Assembly (NCBI GenBank): GCA_013396995.1
Contig: VWZP01009178.1
Location: 653,440 to 717,439, forward strand
Reading direction: 5' to 3'
Length of the DNA: 64,000 bases
Source of the DNA: Dicaeum eximium
Lineage: Eukaryota > Chordata > Aves > Passeriformes > Dicaeidae
Each line of letters opens with the position of its first letter. The stretch's first letter is position 1. Below are positions 9,736 to 22,105 of this stretch, one piece after another. The position numbers and the translations under genes are program-made. Below the pieces are notes generated by a model. The model had not been told where the DNA came from, did no database searches, and worked only from the letters and a program-made list of their open reading frames with translations.

Positions 9736-12700
9736 CCGTGGCAGCTCTTGCCTCCTCGCCTTGCTGCACTCTGTCCTCTCAGAGATCTCCACTAGATGGT
9801 GGAATGGACCAGCAAAAGAGTTTGTGCAGTAACAAAGGGACGCGATGGGGCTGTGCTGACACCCGTGGGGATCTCCGAGCTGCTCTCAGGACCAGGTCCT
9901 GCAGCACCACTCGTGCCCTGCGTGTTAGGGGCGCTTGGCAGCCCCCTCTGCATCATCTCTGCGGTGCCATCCCAACCCACGGGAACTGAAGAATTGTGAT
10001 CCTTCCACAAGTCTTGAGTCTTTGAGGCAGGGGGGGTTTCACCTTCAGGCCTCTCCCTCTCTATTCTTTTTCTCCATGGAGAAGAGCTGCCTTTTCCTAG
10101 GATACAAGGAGTGAACCCACTGGTGTACTGCAGAGCTCATCCACGCTAGGAAGGGAATGTTTGGCTGGAGGACTGTGAATGAGAATGGGACAGAATGTCA
10201 CCAAAGCGGGGGTGGGGAGAAAAAGTTCTGCAGATGCAGAAGATGTTTGTGATGGGGATTAAAGCTCTCAAGTCTGTGTGATGGAGCCAGTGCTGGCCTT
10301 GGGACAGAGTGCTGAACTGAGACCAGCTCTCAGTCCTCAGCCCTGAGAGGTTATGTCACAGTTCTGTGCCTCAGTTTCTCCTGTGTAAGATAGAGTCAAG
10401 GAGTCCGAGCTTTTGGGGACAGTCTTTTGTTATCTACAATGAACTGGGCGTCAGAGCTCTCTGTTTTCATTACTGACTTGTGGGATTGTGCCCTCTGTAC
10501 CTGGAGTCACAGGGAGGTGAGGCTTTAGCTCCGCTCATGACACTGTCCAGAGTAGGGGTGGAGTGGTTTAAGGTAAGTGGGCAGAATTGCTGTGGTGGGA
10601 CCTGCATGGGGCAAGAATGGCTCTGCCAGGCACTGAACAGGGTCTCAATGCTTAGAAAAACAATGCAGTCACCCAGGGAGAGTCAGGTTCAGCAAACCTG
10701 AAGAGCTCTGCAGGGCAGGAACACTCAGCAAAGCACTGAGGTGTCAAGAGGCAAAACAGGTTTTGGCCTCACTATTTGCCACATACAATACACAGAATGT
10801 GGCCAAGGCTTACATTAATGCCAGCCAGGTGTGCCAGGCCCAGGGCAGGAGCTGAGGCACTGCACAGACACACAGAGGGGAGTCTCATCTCTCCCAGAGT
10901 TCATATCCTCAACAGGAAAGGCAGGGAAAAGAATAAATGTGATTCTCTATAACATTTTTCCTTGAATTAAAATACACACCAGGGTCACTGTTCCCCCAGC
11001 ACCTTTTTGGCTCTCAGCACATCTCGATCTTGATCCATGAGGGACATTTTCAGGTATCATATGACAAACTCCAGGACAGAGTTGAGCCATCTCTCCACAC
11101 AGGGACTGTGAACCATCTGGTCAAGTCCAGGTTATCACACACAGAGGCCACCATGGCTAGAAAATCAGGTGGGACCATCCATTAGGAGAGGTGTGTGTCA
11201 CAGCAAACCACAATAAGGGAGCACCAGAATCCCAGAAGAGCTTTGGGCATGTGAAATTATACCTGTCCCTAGTCCAGGATGCTTTTGTGGATGTGTCAAA
11301 AACTGGAATTTCTTAAAAATACTGTTTCTCTGCCACAACTGTGAGTGTCCCATCAGCTCACTGACCACACAAAACAGCCCAGTAGGAGTTCATTTAAAGC
11401 TCTGTTCAAATGCTTCATTTTTCTGTATTTAAACCTGTACTGACAATATTTGCATTGTAATGACTGAACTCTGCTTTCACCTCAACATTTGCCTGGTAGC
11501 AAAGGTGAATTCTGCATAACCAGAGATCATCTTAATCTTCCCATTCTTCTGGGAATAGTCTCACCTCAGTGTGGATCTCAGCTCTATTCAAGGCACAAGG
11601 GAGCTGCTTTTTCCCAATACTACACAGGAAGGTTTGGAGCTGCAAACAGGTACCAGGGTGCAAGAAGTAGATTTTAGGGACTAGGATCAGCCAGGAATGT
11701 CTGGGAAAATGTTAGGTTCTCCCATAAGGTTCTCCTTATGGGAGAAGAACCAACAATGGTTCCTAAGAACCATTAGGTTCTCTCATCTTGTAGAGGCCAC
11801 TGAAAAAAGAGGGAGGAGGATTTTTTATACAGGCAGGTAGTGACAGGAAGAGAGGAAATAGTTTTAAATTGACAGAGGGAAGGGTTAGATGAGATATCAG
11901 GAATAAATTCTTCCCTGTGAGGGTGGTGGGGCCCTGGCACATAGTACCTGGAGAAGCTGTGGCTGCCCCATCCCTGGAAGTGTCCAAGGGCAGGCTGGAC
12001 GGGGCTTGGAGCAACCTGGGGTAGTGAAAGGTGTCCCTGTCCATGGCATGTGTGGAGCAGGATGAGCTTTCAGGTCCCTTCCTATCCAAACTATTCCATG
12101 GTTCTGTAATTCTATGATCTAGAGATGAAAGCACTCAGTGTTTTGCTGGAGGTCCCATAGGATTTCTGGCAGAGTTAAGGGGTGAGAACAGATCTCCATG
12201 TTTCACTCCACAACACAAATCTCTCATGCACAGAAGAGCTGACACAGGCTCACACCCAAGTATCCCTTTCCCTCGGGTTTATTTTTTGTCTGTAAAAAAG
12301 GTGGAATGCTTCCATTTTAGGATCAGAGCATATGTGATCACCAGCAGGAGAGAGTGTGCCACCAGCACAGTGATGTGTGGGAGCCATGGGAGCTGGCCTT
12401 GGCCTGGGAGCAGCAAAGCACAGCTCAGCACAGGCAGAAGGAGTCCACTGACAAAGTGCTAAGCAAACAGAGGAACTGGTGTGAGGAAAGCAGCATGAGC
12501 AGAGGGTTGGAGAAATGTGGAGCAAATCTGCAGGCAGAAGAGTTTCCAGGTCAGTATTGCTGCCTGAGAAAGATGAGGTCCCGCAGTGTCACTCCTGTGA
12601 GTCTCTTCCTGGCAAGCTGGGTGAGAGGAGGAAAGACACAAAGGCTCCAGAGAGAGAATGAAGGAAATACAGGTTGACACAAAGCCCTGAGAGAAGAGGA

Positions 12701-15212
12701 ATGCCCTGAGGGTTCTTGGATGGACTCCTACAGAGGTGAAGCTAAACTGGCAAGGAAACCCCACAGAGCAGCTGAGCTCATGCTCTGCCCCAGCCATGTG
12801 CAGGTCTGCTGTGCCGAGGAGAGATGGCATTCCACGGGCACACCATGGGGCCAGCACCCACTGGGGTGTTCGTGCCAGTGGCCACAGTCAAAGAAATCCA
12901 ACAAAAAGCTTTGCCTCTGGCTGCAGCAGGTAACAGGAACAGGGTATCAGCAGAACTGGAGTGGTTTTTTCAGGAGCTGGATGGGCTTTGAGCCATCATA
13001 TCAAACACATAAAACTCAGAGTAAAACATTTGGGTGTGTGCAGTGCAGGTGTAGCACAACACACGGTATGACTGAGCAGTACAGCCCCTGAGAACAGCCT
13101 GTCACCACCAGTGACATCCCTGTATCCACCCTGAAGGGACACAGCAGCTCCACAGTGCAGGGATGTGCACCGGGATTCACAACACTCCAAAAGGTCTTTT
13201 ACTGCCTTCCACTGATTTTCTTGGACTCCTGATTCTGCAGATGGCCTCTTACTCCTGCTGTGTCATTTAGTTTCTAATTTTGAAGGGGTAAAAACTTGAG
13301 GGATTTCAACCCTTTTCTGAGTGCATACATGCTTTGTTGGTTGGTAGTGAGTGTCACACCACCGGTGTGAGATGTCTCAAAAGGCACTCCACGGAAAAGG
13401 ACAAATCACTCATCGTTCATGCAGCCCTAAGGACACCAAACCCTGCTGTAAGTCCTCTTTAAAATCTTTATTAAATGTGTGAGAAATACAGTGACATTCA
13501 GTTAATTCAATTGCAGGATAATTTGAACTTCTATTTAATTCAATCAAAACTCCTGAAATAAAACCATTTGTATTCTTGACACAAACTCATTTGCACTCTA
13601 CTTCTTCTGGGCTGATGGAGATGTGATGAGTTTTTCACTTAGAGGCCACTTCACAGCTAATTTTTATACTGTTTTTCTTAACTGACAATAAAGAAATACT
13701 CACATCCTTGTGCTACAAATTCCTGCCTCAATTTATAACATTTCCTTGCACAAAGTGAGTCATTACAGAAGAAATCCTCTAGTACACAAGAAACCCTCAA
13801 GTCAAAGGGGTTGAGTGCTCTCTCCTGCTGTGCTGCAGCCAAACTAAAGCTTCCAGCTCATTTTGTTGAACATTCCTGCACACGCAGACGGGACCTTCTG
13901 AGGTGTGAGCAGGTTGTAAACCCAAATCCTCGCCGAGAAGAGGCCAGCATCGTGAAAGGCACAAAAGCACGAAGAGCTCAAAGGGGCTGAAGGTGTGAAG
14001 AGAGAGGCAGTCCCTGAGTGCTGGGCTCCCACACCCGGCAGGGACAGTGCGAGCTACACAGCCCTGCCAGAGCTGAGTGTGGCGGCTAACAGGATTTATT
14101 TCCTTCAGTCGGGAGTGGGAGGAGCTGGGTCAGGAAGAGAGGGAAGCTCTGCACAAGCACACCTGGGTTGTTTGCAGGTATAAACGGGTGCCATCCATTG
14201 CCTGTGTTTCAGGAGAGAGGGAGCAGTGAACGGCCCTGGGAGCTCTGGGAGTGTGAACTCAGCAATACCCACCCCACAGGGAAGCACTTGCCATTTTTAT
14301 TTGTTTTCTCCCTCTTGATCTCTCTAGCATAAGGCTGAGCATGTCCTCAAGAGTCCAGCAGCGAGGAGGGAATGTGCCATGAGGGCAGATCAGGGAAGCT
14401 TTTGTCCCTGCCATCACCCTGGGGCTGTGGTCCTGCTGTGCTTGCACAGGGGCAACTGGATGGGCCAGAGGAATTTTAATCCTGAATGATTTCCACATTC
14501 CTTCCAGCCTGGCAAAGGATTCTGCTGAGGCATCAACTGCCTTGTCCAGCTCAGCCTGTCCTGCATCTGATAAGTTAATTGAGGATTTAATTGAGGAATT
14601 AATTGAGGCATTCTGCTGGTTACCACAACATTATCAGTCGGCTTCCCAGGGTTGGAGCTTTCCAGTTTTTTTGGACTCAGTCATGTAAATAACTAAATAC
14701 CACCAACCTCCTCCAAAACCCCTGGAGTGGTGGCTGCTGGAAACTTGAGGGATCAGTATCCTTTTTGCCAGCCTTTCTTTGAGTGGTGTTTTGCTCAGCT
14801 CAAGGAAGAAAGTTCACTTAGGAAGCAGAAGTGCTGAAAAGTCTTTTTTCCTTCATGTCCTGCTTCTGCAGCTGCATCTGGTTGTGCTGTTCATTAGCTC
14901 TGATTCTGGCATTTGTCTTGGTGGTCTAGGAAGATGTTCAGCTTTTGTTCTCAAAATCATGCAATACCCAGAGAGATTTCCACCTCTGTTCAGTGCATTT
15001 GTGCACGGAGATGTAAGATGTAATGCAGCTGGAAGGTAATAACAGCACTTCTGTTAAATTTGAGCTCCTGAACTATAACATTTTAAACTAAAAACTTGAC
15101 GTGATTATCTCTAGCCTTTTGGGGCCCATCCTGGTCTTATTTAAATCGGTGTGAATGGGAATAAGGTAATGGGATAGTCCTGGGACATGGAGGCAGAGGC
15201 AGCTCTGCGTTT
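9736..15212. other. Intergenic, one CR1 fragment only
   Basis: Apart from the CR1 at 11810-12120 I see unique, decayed-looking sequence. A small repeat of TTAATTGAGG units lies at about 14576-14608. Open frames are short and give Ser/Leu/Cys/Pro-rich products with no domain. Confidence 0.6.
11810..12120 (+). mobile_element. CR1 LINE 3' fragment
   Basis: Sense copy with AATAAATTCTTCCCTGTGAGG, CCCCATCCCTGGAAGTGTCC and GGCTGGACGGGGCTTGGAGC. It ends in the intact CR1 tail TCTGTAATTCTATGAT. Confidence 0.88.
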
Positions 15213-15510
15213 TCATAGAATCACAGAACAGCTTGAATGGAAAGGGACCTTAAAGATTATCTCATTCCATGGACACCTTCCACTATCCAAGGTTGCTCTG
15301 AGCCCAGCCTGGCCTTGGACACTTCCAGGGATGGGGCAGCCACAGCTTCTCTGGGCAGTTGTGCCGGGGCCCCATCACCCTCACAGGGAGCAATTCCTTC
15401 CCAATATCCCAGCTGACCCTGCCCTCTGGCAGCTTAAAGCCACTTTCCCTTGTCCTGTCTCTCCAGGCCCTTGTGCAAAATCTCTTTCCAGCCTTTTTGT
15501 AAGCCCCAAT
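15213..15510 (-). mobile_element. CR1 LINE 3' fragment
   Basis: Starts TCATAGAATCACAGAACAGC, then AAAGGGACCTTAAAGATTATC, the TTCCAGGGATGGGGCAGCC block and a CCCTTGTCCTGTCTCTCCAGG block. It is a full-looking 3' end in inverted orientation. Confidence 0.9.
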
Positions 15511-17179
15511 TTGCCTTTGATGGTCATTTGCTCTTTGTGGTCATTTCCCCATCCTGCCCACATTTGGATAAGGATTCCAAGAGGACATGCTCCATGACCT
15601 CTTTGCATAGACAGGTGACTGGCCCAGAGTTCCCAGTCCTCTTCTTGCCCCAGCTGATGCAAATTCAGCAGGAATGTAAAACCCTGCCCAACTCTGTCCC
15701 TAGGCATTTTTACTGGCTTCAAATCATAAAGGAATGCCACTCTGATGAACACAGGCAGAGTATGGCCCCAAAGCTCTTCTGGGTTGGAGGTGCTTTTCAC
15801 TCCTGTTGTTTTTGTGCCTCTTTCTCTTCAGCTGAGCAGCTGCTGCAGCTGTGCTTGTTCCAAATTGCAGCATGATGTTAATTTTCTCAGATCTGTCTAT
15901 CAAGGAGGATTTCATTTTAGTTGGCAAAAGACAATGCACTGAAACAGCTACAGCCAAGACAAAGACGGAAATTAACATTTGTAAAGAAAGAAAGGGACAA
16001 AAGAAATGTTGGTGACAAGGAAGAAAGTGGAACAAGAACGAAATCATTGTCATTGTCTGACTACAAAGAAGAAGGGGTCCAGAGATGAAGATTCCTGCCA
16101 TGCCAGCCTGCTGCCTGGGACTCATTCCAGAAGGGAAAACAGTTTGTCTGTGAACAGGACATTGCTGTGAAAGGGCTGCATCACCCACCATCAGTCCAGG
16201 AGAAGGGATCTGTTCCATGGTACTCACCATCAAAGCTGTGCACACCCCTCTGCTAGGCAGGTTGTTTTCAAATGTCCCTCCAGGAAGAGAGAAGATGCCC
16301 CAAATGACTGCCAGGTTGCCTTGCAAGCTTCTGACTGATGCTGAACCTTCACCTGTTGCTGGTGATTAGTCAGGAGCAGTCCTAACCCCTCAGCTGGGAA
16401 AGGTCACTCCTACCCTGCACTGTTGTGTGTTGAAAACACAAATTCCTCCTGCTTTTATTTCCAGGAGGTCTCAGAGGGGCTGTGGTCCCACTGATTTCCC
16501 TACAGTCACATCCATGGCAGGCAGCCGAGATGGCACACACTGGAGGCTGCTGGCATCCTGGCAGGATGGGCACTCTCCTGCAAGCCAGCACTGACAGCCC
16601 TTGTGCTGGTGCAGCTCAGAGCCTCTGGCTGCAGGCACAGAACAGTCCAATCTGATAAGTTTTAGCAAAAATGTAGGTACCAAGCCTGGAACATGTGAGT
16701 GTCTACATGTACAGCCATCATGCTGAGTGACCCCAGGCTGGGAGGTGATAGATGAACTAACACCACCCATGAGGGCTGCAGACACCCAAAATGCTTCTGA
16801 ATACCTGCACTGAAATGGAAAACATCTTCTGGAAGGACTTGGCTGTTTCCTAAATGCTTCCATGGCTCAATGCTCATCTTCCCTGGGCAAGTACCATCCT
16901 GTCTTCATATCCCAGTGCCTGGCTGGCCTGGCTGGTACCTCACAGTGCTGGACATGCCTCATGCTCATGCTCTGTGTGGAGTCTATTTGCTTGTGAGAAC
17001 CTTTCACAAGGTGATTTTCTCCTTCTTTGTGCCTCAGACTTCACCTCTGTGAAGTCTTAGATGGGCCCCAGAAGATAATCCAAGGAGTCCTGCTTTGGGC
17101 TGGATTGTGTCTTGTGTATCATCTCTCTGAAGTGTTCAAAATTGTGTACTCCTTACAATGACTGCCTCATTATTCACAG

Positions 17180-17462
17180 AGAGGGGCTTTGGACACGGGT
17201 GTGGAGTGACAGGACACAGAGAAGTGGCTTCACAGTTACAGAGGGGTCTTGGAGAGAAATTCTTCCCTGTGAGGCCCTGGCAGAGGTTGTCCAGAGAAGA
17301 TGTGGCTACTCCTGGATCCCTGGAAGTGTCCAAGGCCAGGTTGGACGGGGCTTGGAGCAGCCTGGGATAGTGGAAGGTGTCCCTGCCCATGGCAGGGGAT
17401 TGGAATGAGATGAGCTTTAAGGTCCTTTCCAACCCAAACCAGTCCATGATTCTGTGATTCTT
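17180..17462 (+). mobile_element. CR1 LINE 3' fragment
   Basis: Sense copy with GAAATTCTTCCCTGTGAGG, GGAAGTGTCCAAGGCCAGGT, a TGTCCCTGCCCATGGCAGGG block and the terminal CATGATTCTGTGATTCTT. About 50 nt of the left part (the GTGGGGCCCTGG area) is shortened. Confidence 0.9.
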
Positions 17463-18179
17463 CCGGAATTTAAACTCTGGTATTCTGGGGGGGAGAGTGC
17501 ACCAGCCACTGTGACAGATGCAAGGGTTGACCCTGATTGCAGCCTCGCTGTAGCAAGGGAGCTCCAGGGAGCAGCAAAAGGGGTGTCAGGTCCTGGATTG
17601 GATCAAAGGATCGACTGAGCCCCAGAGACCAGGAGCTGCAGTGTTCAGGGACCTGCCCACAGGGGGTCCCTGGGGGACCAGGGATCTCCTTGGGGCACAT
17701 GGAGGAGGCTGTGCCTGTCCTGCTGTGGATAAGAAAATCACACAATTCCTGGTGAGGCTTTTCAAACCCACAGCATGGTGACTGGCCAGAAGAAGCCGGT
17801 TCTTAGTGGCCTGCCCATCCCATCCTGCTCTGCTGCCCTGCTTGACAGGAGCTCACCATATGCACTGGAGCAGGTGCTTCATCTGTTCCAGGAGAAACAC
17901 CCTGAAATTTGGGGGGTTTGTTGCAGTCTGCAACAAAATCCATTTTTCTGGTCTGGGTTGGTTATTGTCTGTCCATCTCAGGTGATAACAATCACTGCTG
18001 TAGTTCAGAGGTGATGCTTAAATTCCTCTTTCCAGACACAGGAGTGGGTTGTCGCTGGGCACTGGTCCTGTTTTGGTTAGGGGGAACAGCTGTGGGCCAG
18101 GATCCACTCGGGACACGAGTGGACTGATATTGGGATCGTGGTGAAATGTAATTGCACTCTTAATTTCTTACTCCCATCT

Positions 18180-18620
18180 CCCTGTCTGGAGCTGACTCGA
18201 GGCTCTGCCCTGGAGCTGTTGCCCAGCGGGGAGCTCATTTCACAGCCCCAAAGTCAACAGAAACTTTGGGACCTAAAAAAAAAAAAAAAGACCTTTTTTT
18301 CAAGAAGATGAAACTATTCTTCAAATGGCAGCTAGTACCTGTAACTCGGCGACAGTTTCCCCAGTAGCAGGCACAGGCGTGAACTGCGAAAGCTCAGCCA
18401 AAGGACAGATCTGAGGGTTTTGTGAGGCTGGGAATCAGCTTAGTGGGAACCGCAGGGACTCATTTACAAGTAATGAATCATGAAACAGCAGGAAGCGAAC
18501 GAGCCGAGAGAAAGTGTGAGCTCTGCAATTAACTCCGGAGTGCTGAGGTGAATAACAAAGCGACGCGATACCAGGGCAGAAGGCAGGTCTCCAAGCTGGG
18601 AGTGTTGCAAGACTAATTTC
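18180..18620. promoter_or_regulatory. Candidate conserved non-coding element
   Basis: Unusual concentration of CpG for this intergenic region (GTAACTCGGCGACAG, CGAACGAGCCGAGAG, AAAGCGACGCGATACC), with CATTTACAAGTAATGAATCA and GCAATTAACTCCGG. It is not an island by density. No exon structure was found. Confidence 0.35.
18276..18301. repeat. A/T homopolymer run
   Basis: ACCTAAAAAAAAAAAAAAAG followed by ACCTTTTTTTC. It marks the left side of a candidate conserved element (18180-18620). Confidence 0.8.
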
Positions 18621-21505
18621 TGTTTTTCCTCAGTTTTTCCAAGCAACTTTTAGTCAAAGAAATTGCTACTTTCTCTTGAACTGAAGCAAATCCCATGTGC
18701 ATGTATTTATCAGGCAAAACAGCTGACAGCTTTTAACTCGAATTTAAATTTATGAGTGACCCAGATCAGCAAAAAACCAGGAAACCATCTCCTTGAATAG
18801 TCCTGCCGGCAGGTCCTGTGCTGAGCCAAGGTGAGCAGCAGGTATCAGATAAGCCCTTGGGGCAGATGAAGGATGGGTTTCCACTGTAAGAGACACTGGT
18901 GGGTTATCAGTTTACAATGAAGATGAAGGAAAACATGTGTTATTAATTATCCCCTGGCTATGGGGAGGGGTTGGAAGTTCAAGTGAGAAGGCAAAGGGCA
19001 GCACAACGTGTGTGTGGCAGAGCCACCACGAGCAGGACGCGGTGCACAGGACAGTGTGTGCTGTTCCCAGCCCTGTTACAGACACATGTGCTTACGCTGC
19101 CTGGGAAGGGAGAGTTCTCTTCCTACGGAGCCTGGAGATAGAGACAAAAGTCTTTCAGGACAACTATGTTTTATTAATGTCACCCAGGTCCCAGTAATCC
19201 ATCCTCTTTGTCTGAGGCACCATGCCAGGAGCAGCTGTGTCACAGCAGCTGGCTCCCTTTGGCTTCCTGGTACGGTCATGTGGAAGTGAGGAAATTTCTC
19301 CATCAAACATGAATTTCAGCTGATAAGCCCATGTTTTGTGTTCCTTTCCCCCATTTGATGTAACTGCAGAAATACAGATAAGCATAAACCCTGCTGTCAC
19401 CTCTCCTGGCTAGGTTAAAGTTCAGTGTTACCAAACTGTCTCTGGGTGAGGCACCAGACACCATCACCCTCTGGACAAAGGGATGGAGCCCAGCAGGGAC
19501 ACCACAGCCTCACTGGATCCAACAAAGATAGAACAGGTCGTGGAGGGTGTACCCCTGCCATCAGTGCAGACAAGGCCCAGGGCTTTACCTGCTGTCCCTT
19601 TCCTCCTGCTCTGTATCCACAGAGTTTGGGTCACTCGTGTGCCCCATTCACCCTTCTGCTGGCAAACATCAGAGGAACTGCTCCCCTTCCTCCTGTGCCT
19701 CTCATGTGGAATAACTGGAGCAGGCACAGGAGGAGCAGGGACTGTTTCTTTTTGTGTCCCTGGTGCAGCATCCCCTCTGAGAGCTGTCAGTTCACATGTG
19801 CAGCTCTGGTTTTTGCCTGGGCTCTGTGAATAACCACAAATGCCACTTGACTGGAATAATTGCTTCCAAGCATGCAAAGGCTGGAAGGCACAGCCAGAGG
19901 CACAGCTGGAAACTTGTTGGAAGTAAGTGTTCAAGAGACCTGAGCAGAAACCCTGAGTGGAGTCAGCATTTGTGGCCTGAGCTGTGCAGGGATGGCAGGA
20001 TTGTCGCACAGAGTCCATCACACCAGCTCGTGCTGCTTTTGCACTGTCTGCCCCAGTGACCCCACCATGCTCACCCCTGATCTAGTGACTAGAGCTGCTG
20101 CAGAACAGGCACTGAGGGTGGGAAATGCCTCTTTCCCTTCGGATTGCTTTCAAAGTGGCATCTGTGAAAAGCAGTGATGTCCCACACCTGGCATCCAGAG
20201 ACCCTCGTTCCTTTGTGTGTGTTTTCTCTCTCTGCTTCTTCTCTGACCTCTTTTTGTTTTCTTTGCACCCCTTGCTGGTTTCCCAGACCCATGAGGAGAG
20301 CAGATCAAACAGATGGGTGCTCTGGGCTTGTCTCCCAAGCGTTGGGAGAGCTGAGTTAGGCAGAGCAGGGAAGGTGGTGCCTGTCAGTGTGAGGCACTGA
20401 ACCTCTGTGCAGATGCTGTCACTGAGCAGCAAAGCAGCACTCGCTCCCTGCAGCTTAATCCCCTGACCCCAGACCTGCATCACTGCAGCCACAGGAGTAA
20501 TTCTTGGTGTTTACATGGGTCAGCAGCCAGACAAGGACTTGACTGGGATTTTCCCAGCGGGTCACACGGCTATTTGCTAATCAGCGGTAGCATAAACACT
20601 GCCAGGCTCCTCATGGGTCACTTGCTAGGGACAGGCTAAACAAACCATCACCAGAAGAAAAGCAGCATGGCTGAGTGGATGAGATTTGAAACAATTGTAT
20701 TGGAGTCCAGAGTCTGTGCCCTGGAGGGGTTTCAGGGCTTGTGAAATGGAGAGGTGGTTAGCTGGGAGGCTTGAGTCTCAACCTGAGTCCTGGACCGGGC
20801 AGGAGGGAGTGCATGAGATGGGCCCCAGGCGAGCACATGAGCTTGAACCCAACAGGGATGGGAAAGAGTCTCCCCCTTCCTCAGCTCACTGTGCTCCAGG
20901 GAGCTTGGTGATAACTTCATTTTAACAACTACTCTGGTTTGCCCCCGTCATGTGTGTCTGTTTATCTGGAGATATGAACTATCCCTGCAAATCCCACCTC
21001 AGCTACCCTGGCAGAGGGCAACAGCTGTGGAGGAGTGAACTCCACACATCAGCAACAGCACAGAGGAGACCTGGCCTCCCAGCTCCCAGCTGCAGAGGGT
21101 GAAATTTGTGGTTCTTAATGTGTTGTTCCCTTCCAATCCTTGTTCCTGGCCATGGCACAACTAAATACAGGTTTCCAGAGCAAGCACCTTTGATCTGGAA
21201 AGCCAAAGGGGTGCTGCCAGCTTCCCAGGAAGTCATTTGTAAGGAATGGCTGTGACAGCAGGCCCAGGTTGAGCTTCTTGCAGGAACCAACCTCCCTCAG
21301 TGCCCAGCTGGGAGCCCACAGAGGCTGAGCTGATAACGCAGGAGGTAACAACAGCACAGCCCAAACGGAGCATGGGAGGTGCTGCAGGGCACAGGAACCG
21401 GTGTCACACAGGGCCTGGCAGGTGCCACAAGGCTTTACCAGCACCTGCTGAAATGGGAGGAGAGGCTGGGGGGGTGTGTGCACATGTGTGTGCAAAAGGG
21501 CCACA

Positions 21506-21557
21506 GAGAGGAGAGAGGTGACCAGAAGAGAGGTGACCAGGAGAGAGGTGACCAGGA
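21506..21557. repeat. Short tandem repeat, 15-bp unit, 3 copies
   Basis: AGAGAGGTGACCAGA, AGAGAGGTGACCAGG and AGAGAGGTGACCAGG follow each other, with one base difference. It is a small purine-rich array with no associated gene. Confidence 0.85.
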
Positions 21558-21886
21558 TCCAGTCCCTGTGGTGATTTGCTGGCTGGTATCAGCATTCAGT
21601 TCCTTTCCCCCATGAAGTGTGGCTGTGCTACCCTTGCCCAAGGGGCTCTCAGCTCCTGGCTGAATCCCTTCTGAATGGGACTGCTGGGAGCTGCCTGTCT
21701 GTGCTGAGCCTGACCCCACCAGCACAGATCTGGGAACTGCTGCCATCCCAACACGTTGATATGATGCTATTGCAGACCTGGGAACCAACATATTTCATTA
21801 AAGCTGTGTCCAGTGATGGACCAGTTCTGCTCTCCACCGTGCTCCAGAGGAGCCAGGAAGGATTTCATTGTGGTGGGTAGTGAAGT

Positions 21887-22105
21887 CATAGAATCACAAA
21901 ATGGTTTGGGTGGGAAGGGACCTTAAAGCTCACTCTGTTTCACCCCCCTGCCATGGACAGGGACACCTTCCACTGGACCAAATTGCTCCAAGCCCTATCC
22001 AGCCTAGCTTGGACACTGCCAGGGATGGGGCATCAGCAACTTCTCTGGGCAACAATAACCCCTGTAAGAAAGAATTTCCTCTTTTCTTCCCTCTGCAGCT
22101 GCTTC
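21887..22105 (-). mobile_element. CR1 LINE 3' fragment
   Basis: Inverted copy with CATAGAATCACAAAATGGTT, GGAAGGGACCTTAAAGCTC, CCCTGCCATGGACAGGGAC and TTGCTCCAAGCCCTATCCAG. It fades out after AAGAATTTCCTC. Confidence 0.88.

Larger units (their letters stand above)
15511..21886. other. Intergenic, CR1 and one candidate element
   Basis: Holds the CR1 at 17180-17462 and the CpG-bearing candidate element at 18180-18620. A 200-codon minus-strand frame (15724-16326) and a 185-codon one (19464-20021) show no family motif or splice context and are not called. Confidence 0.6.
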
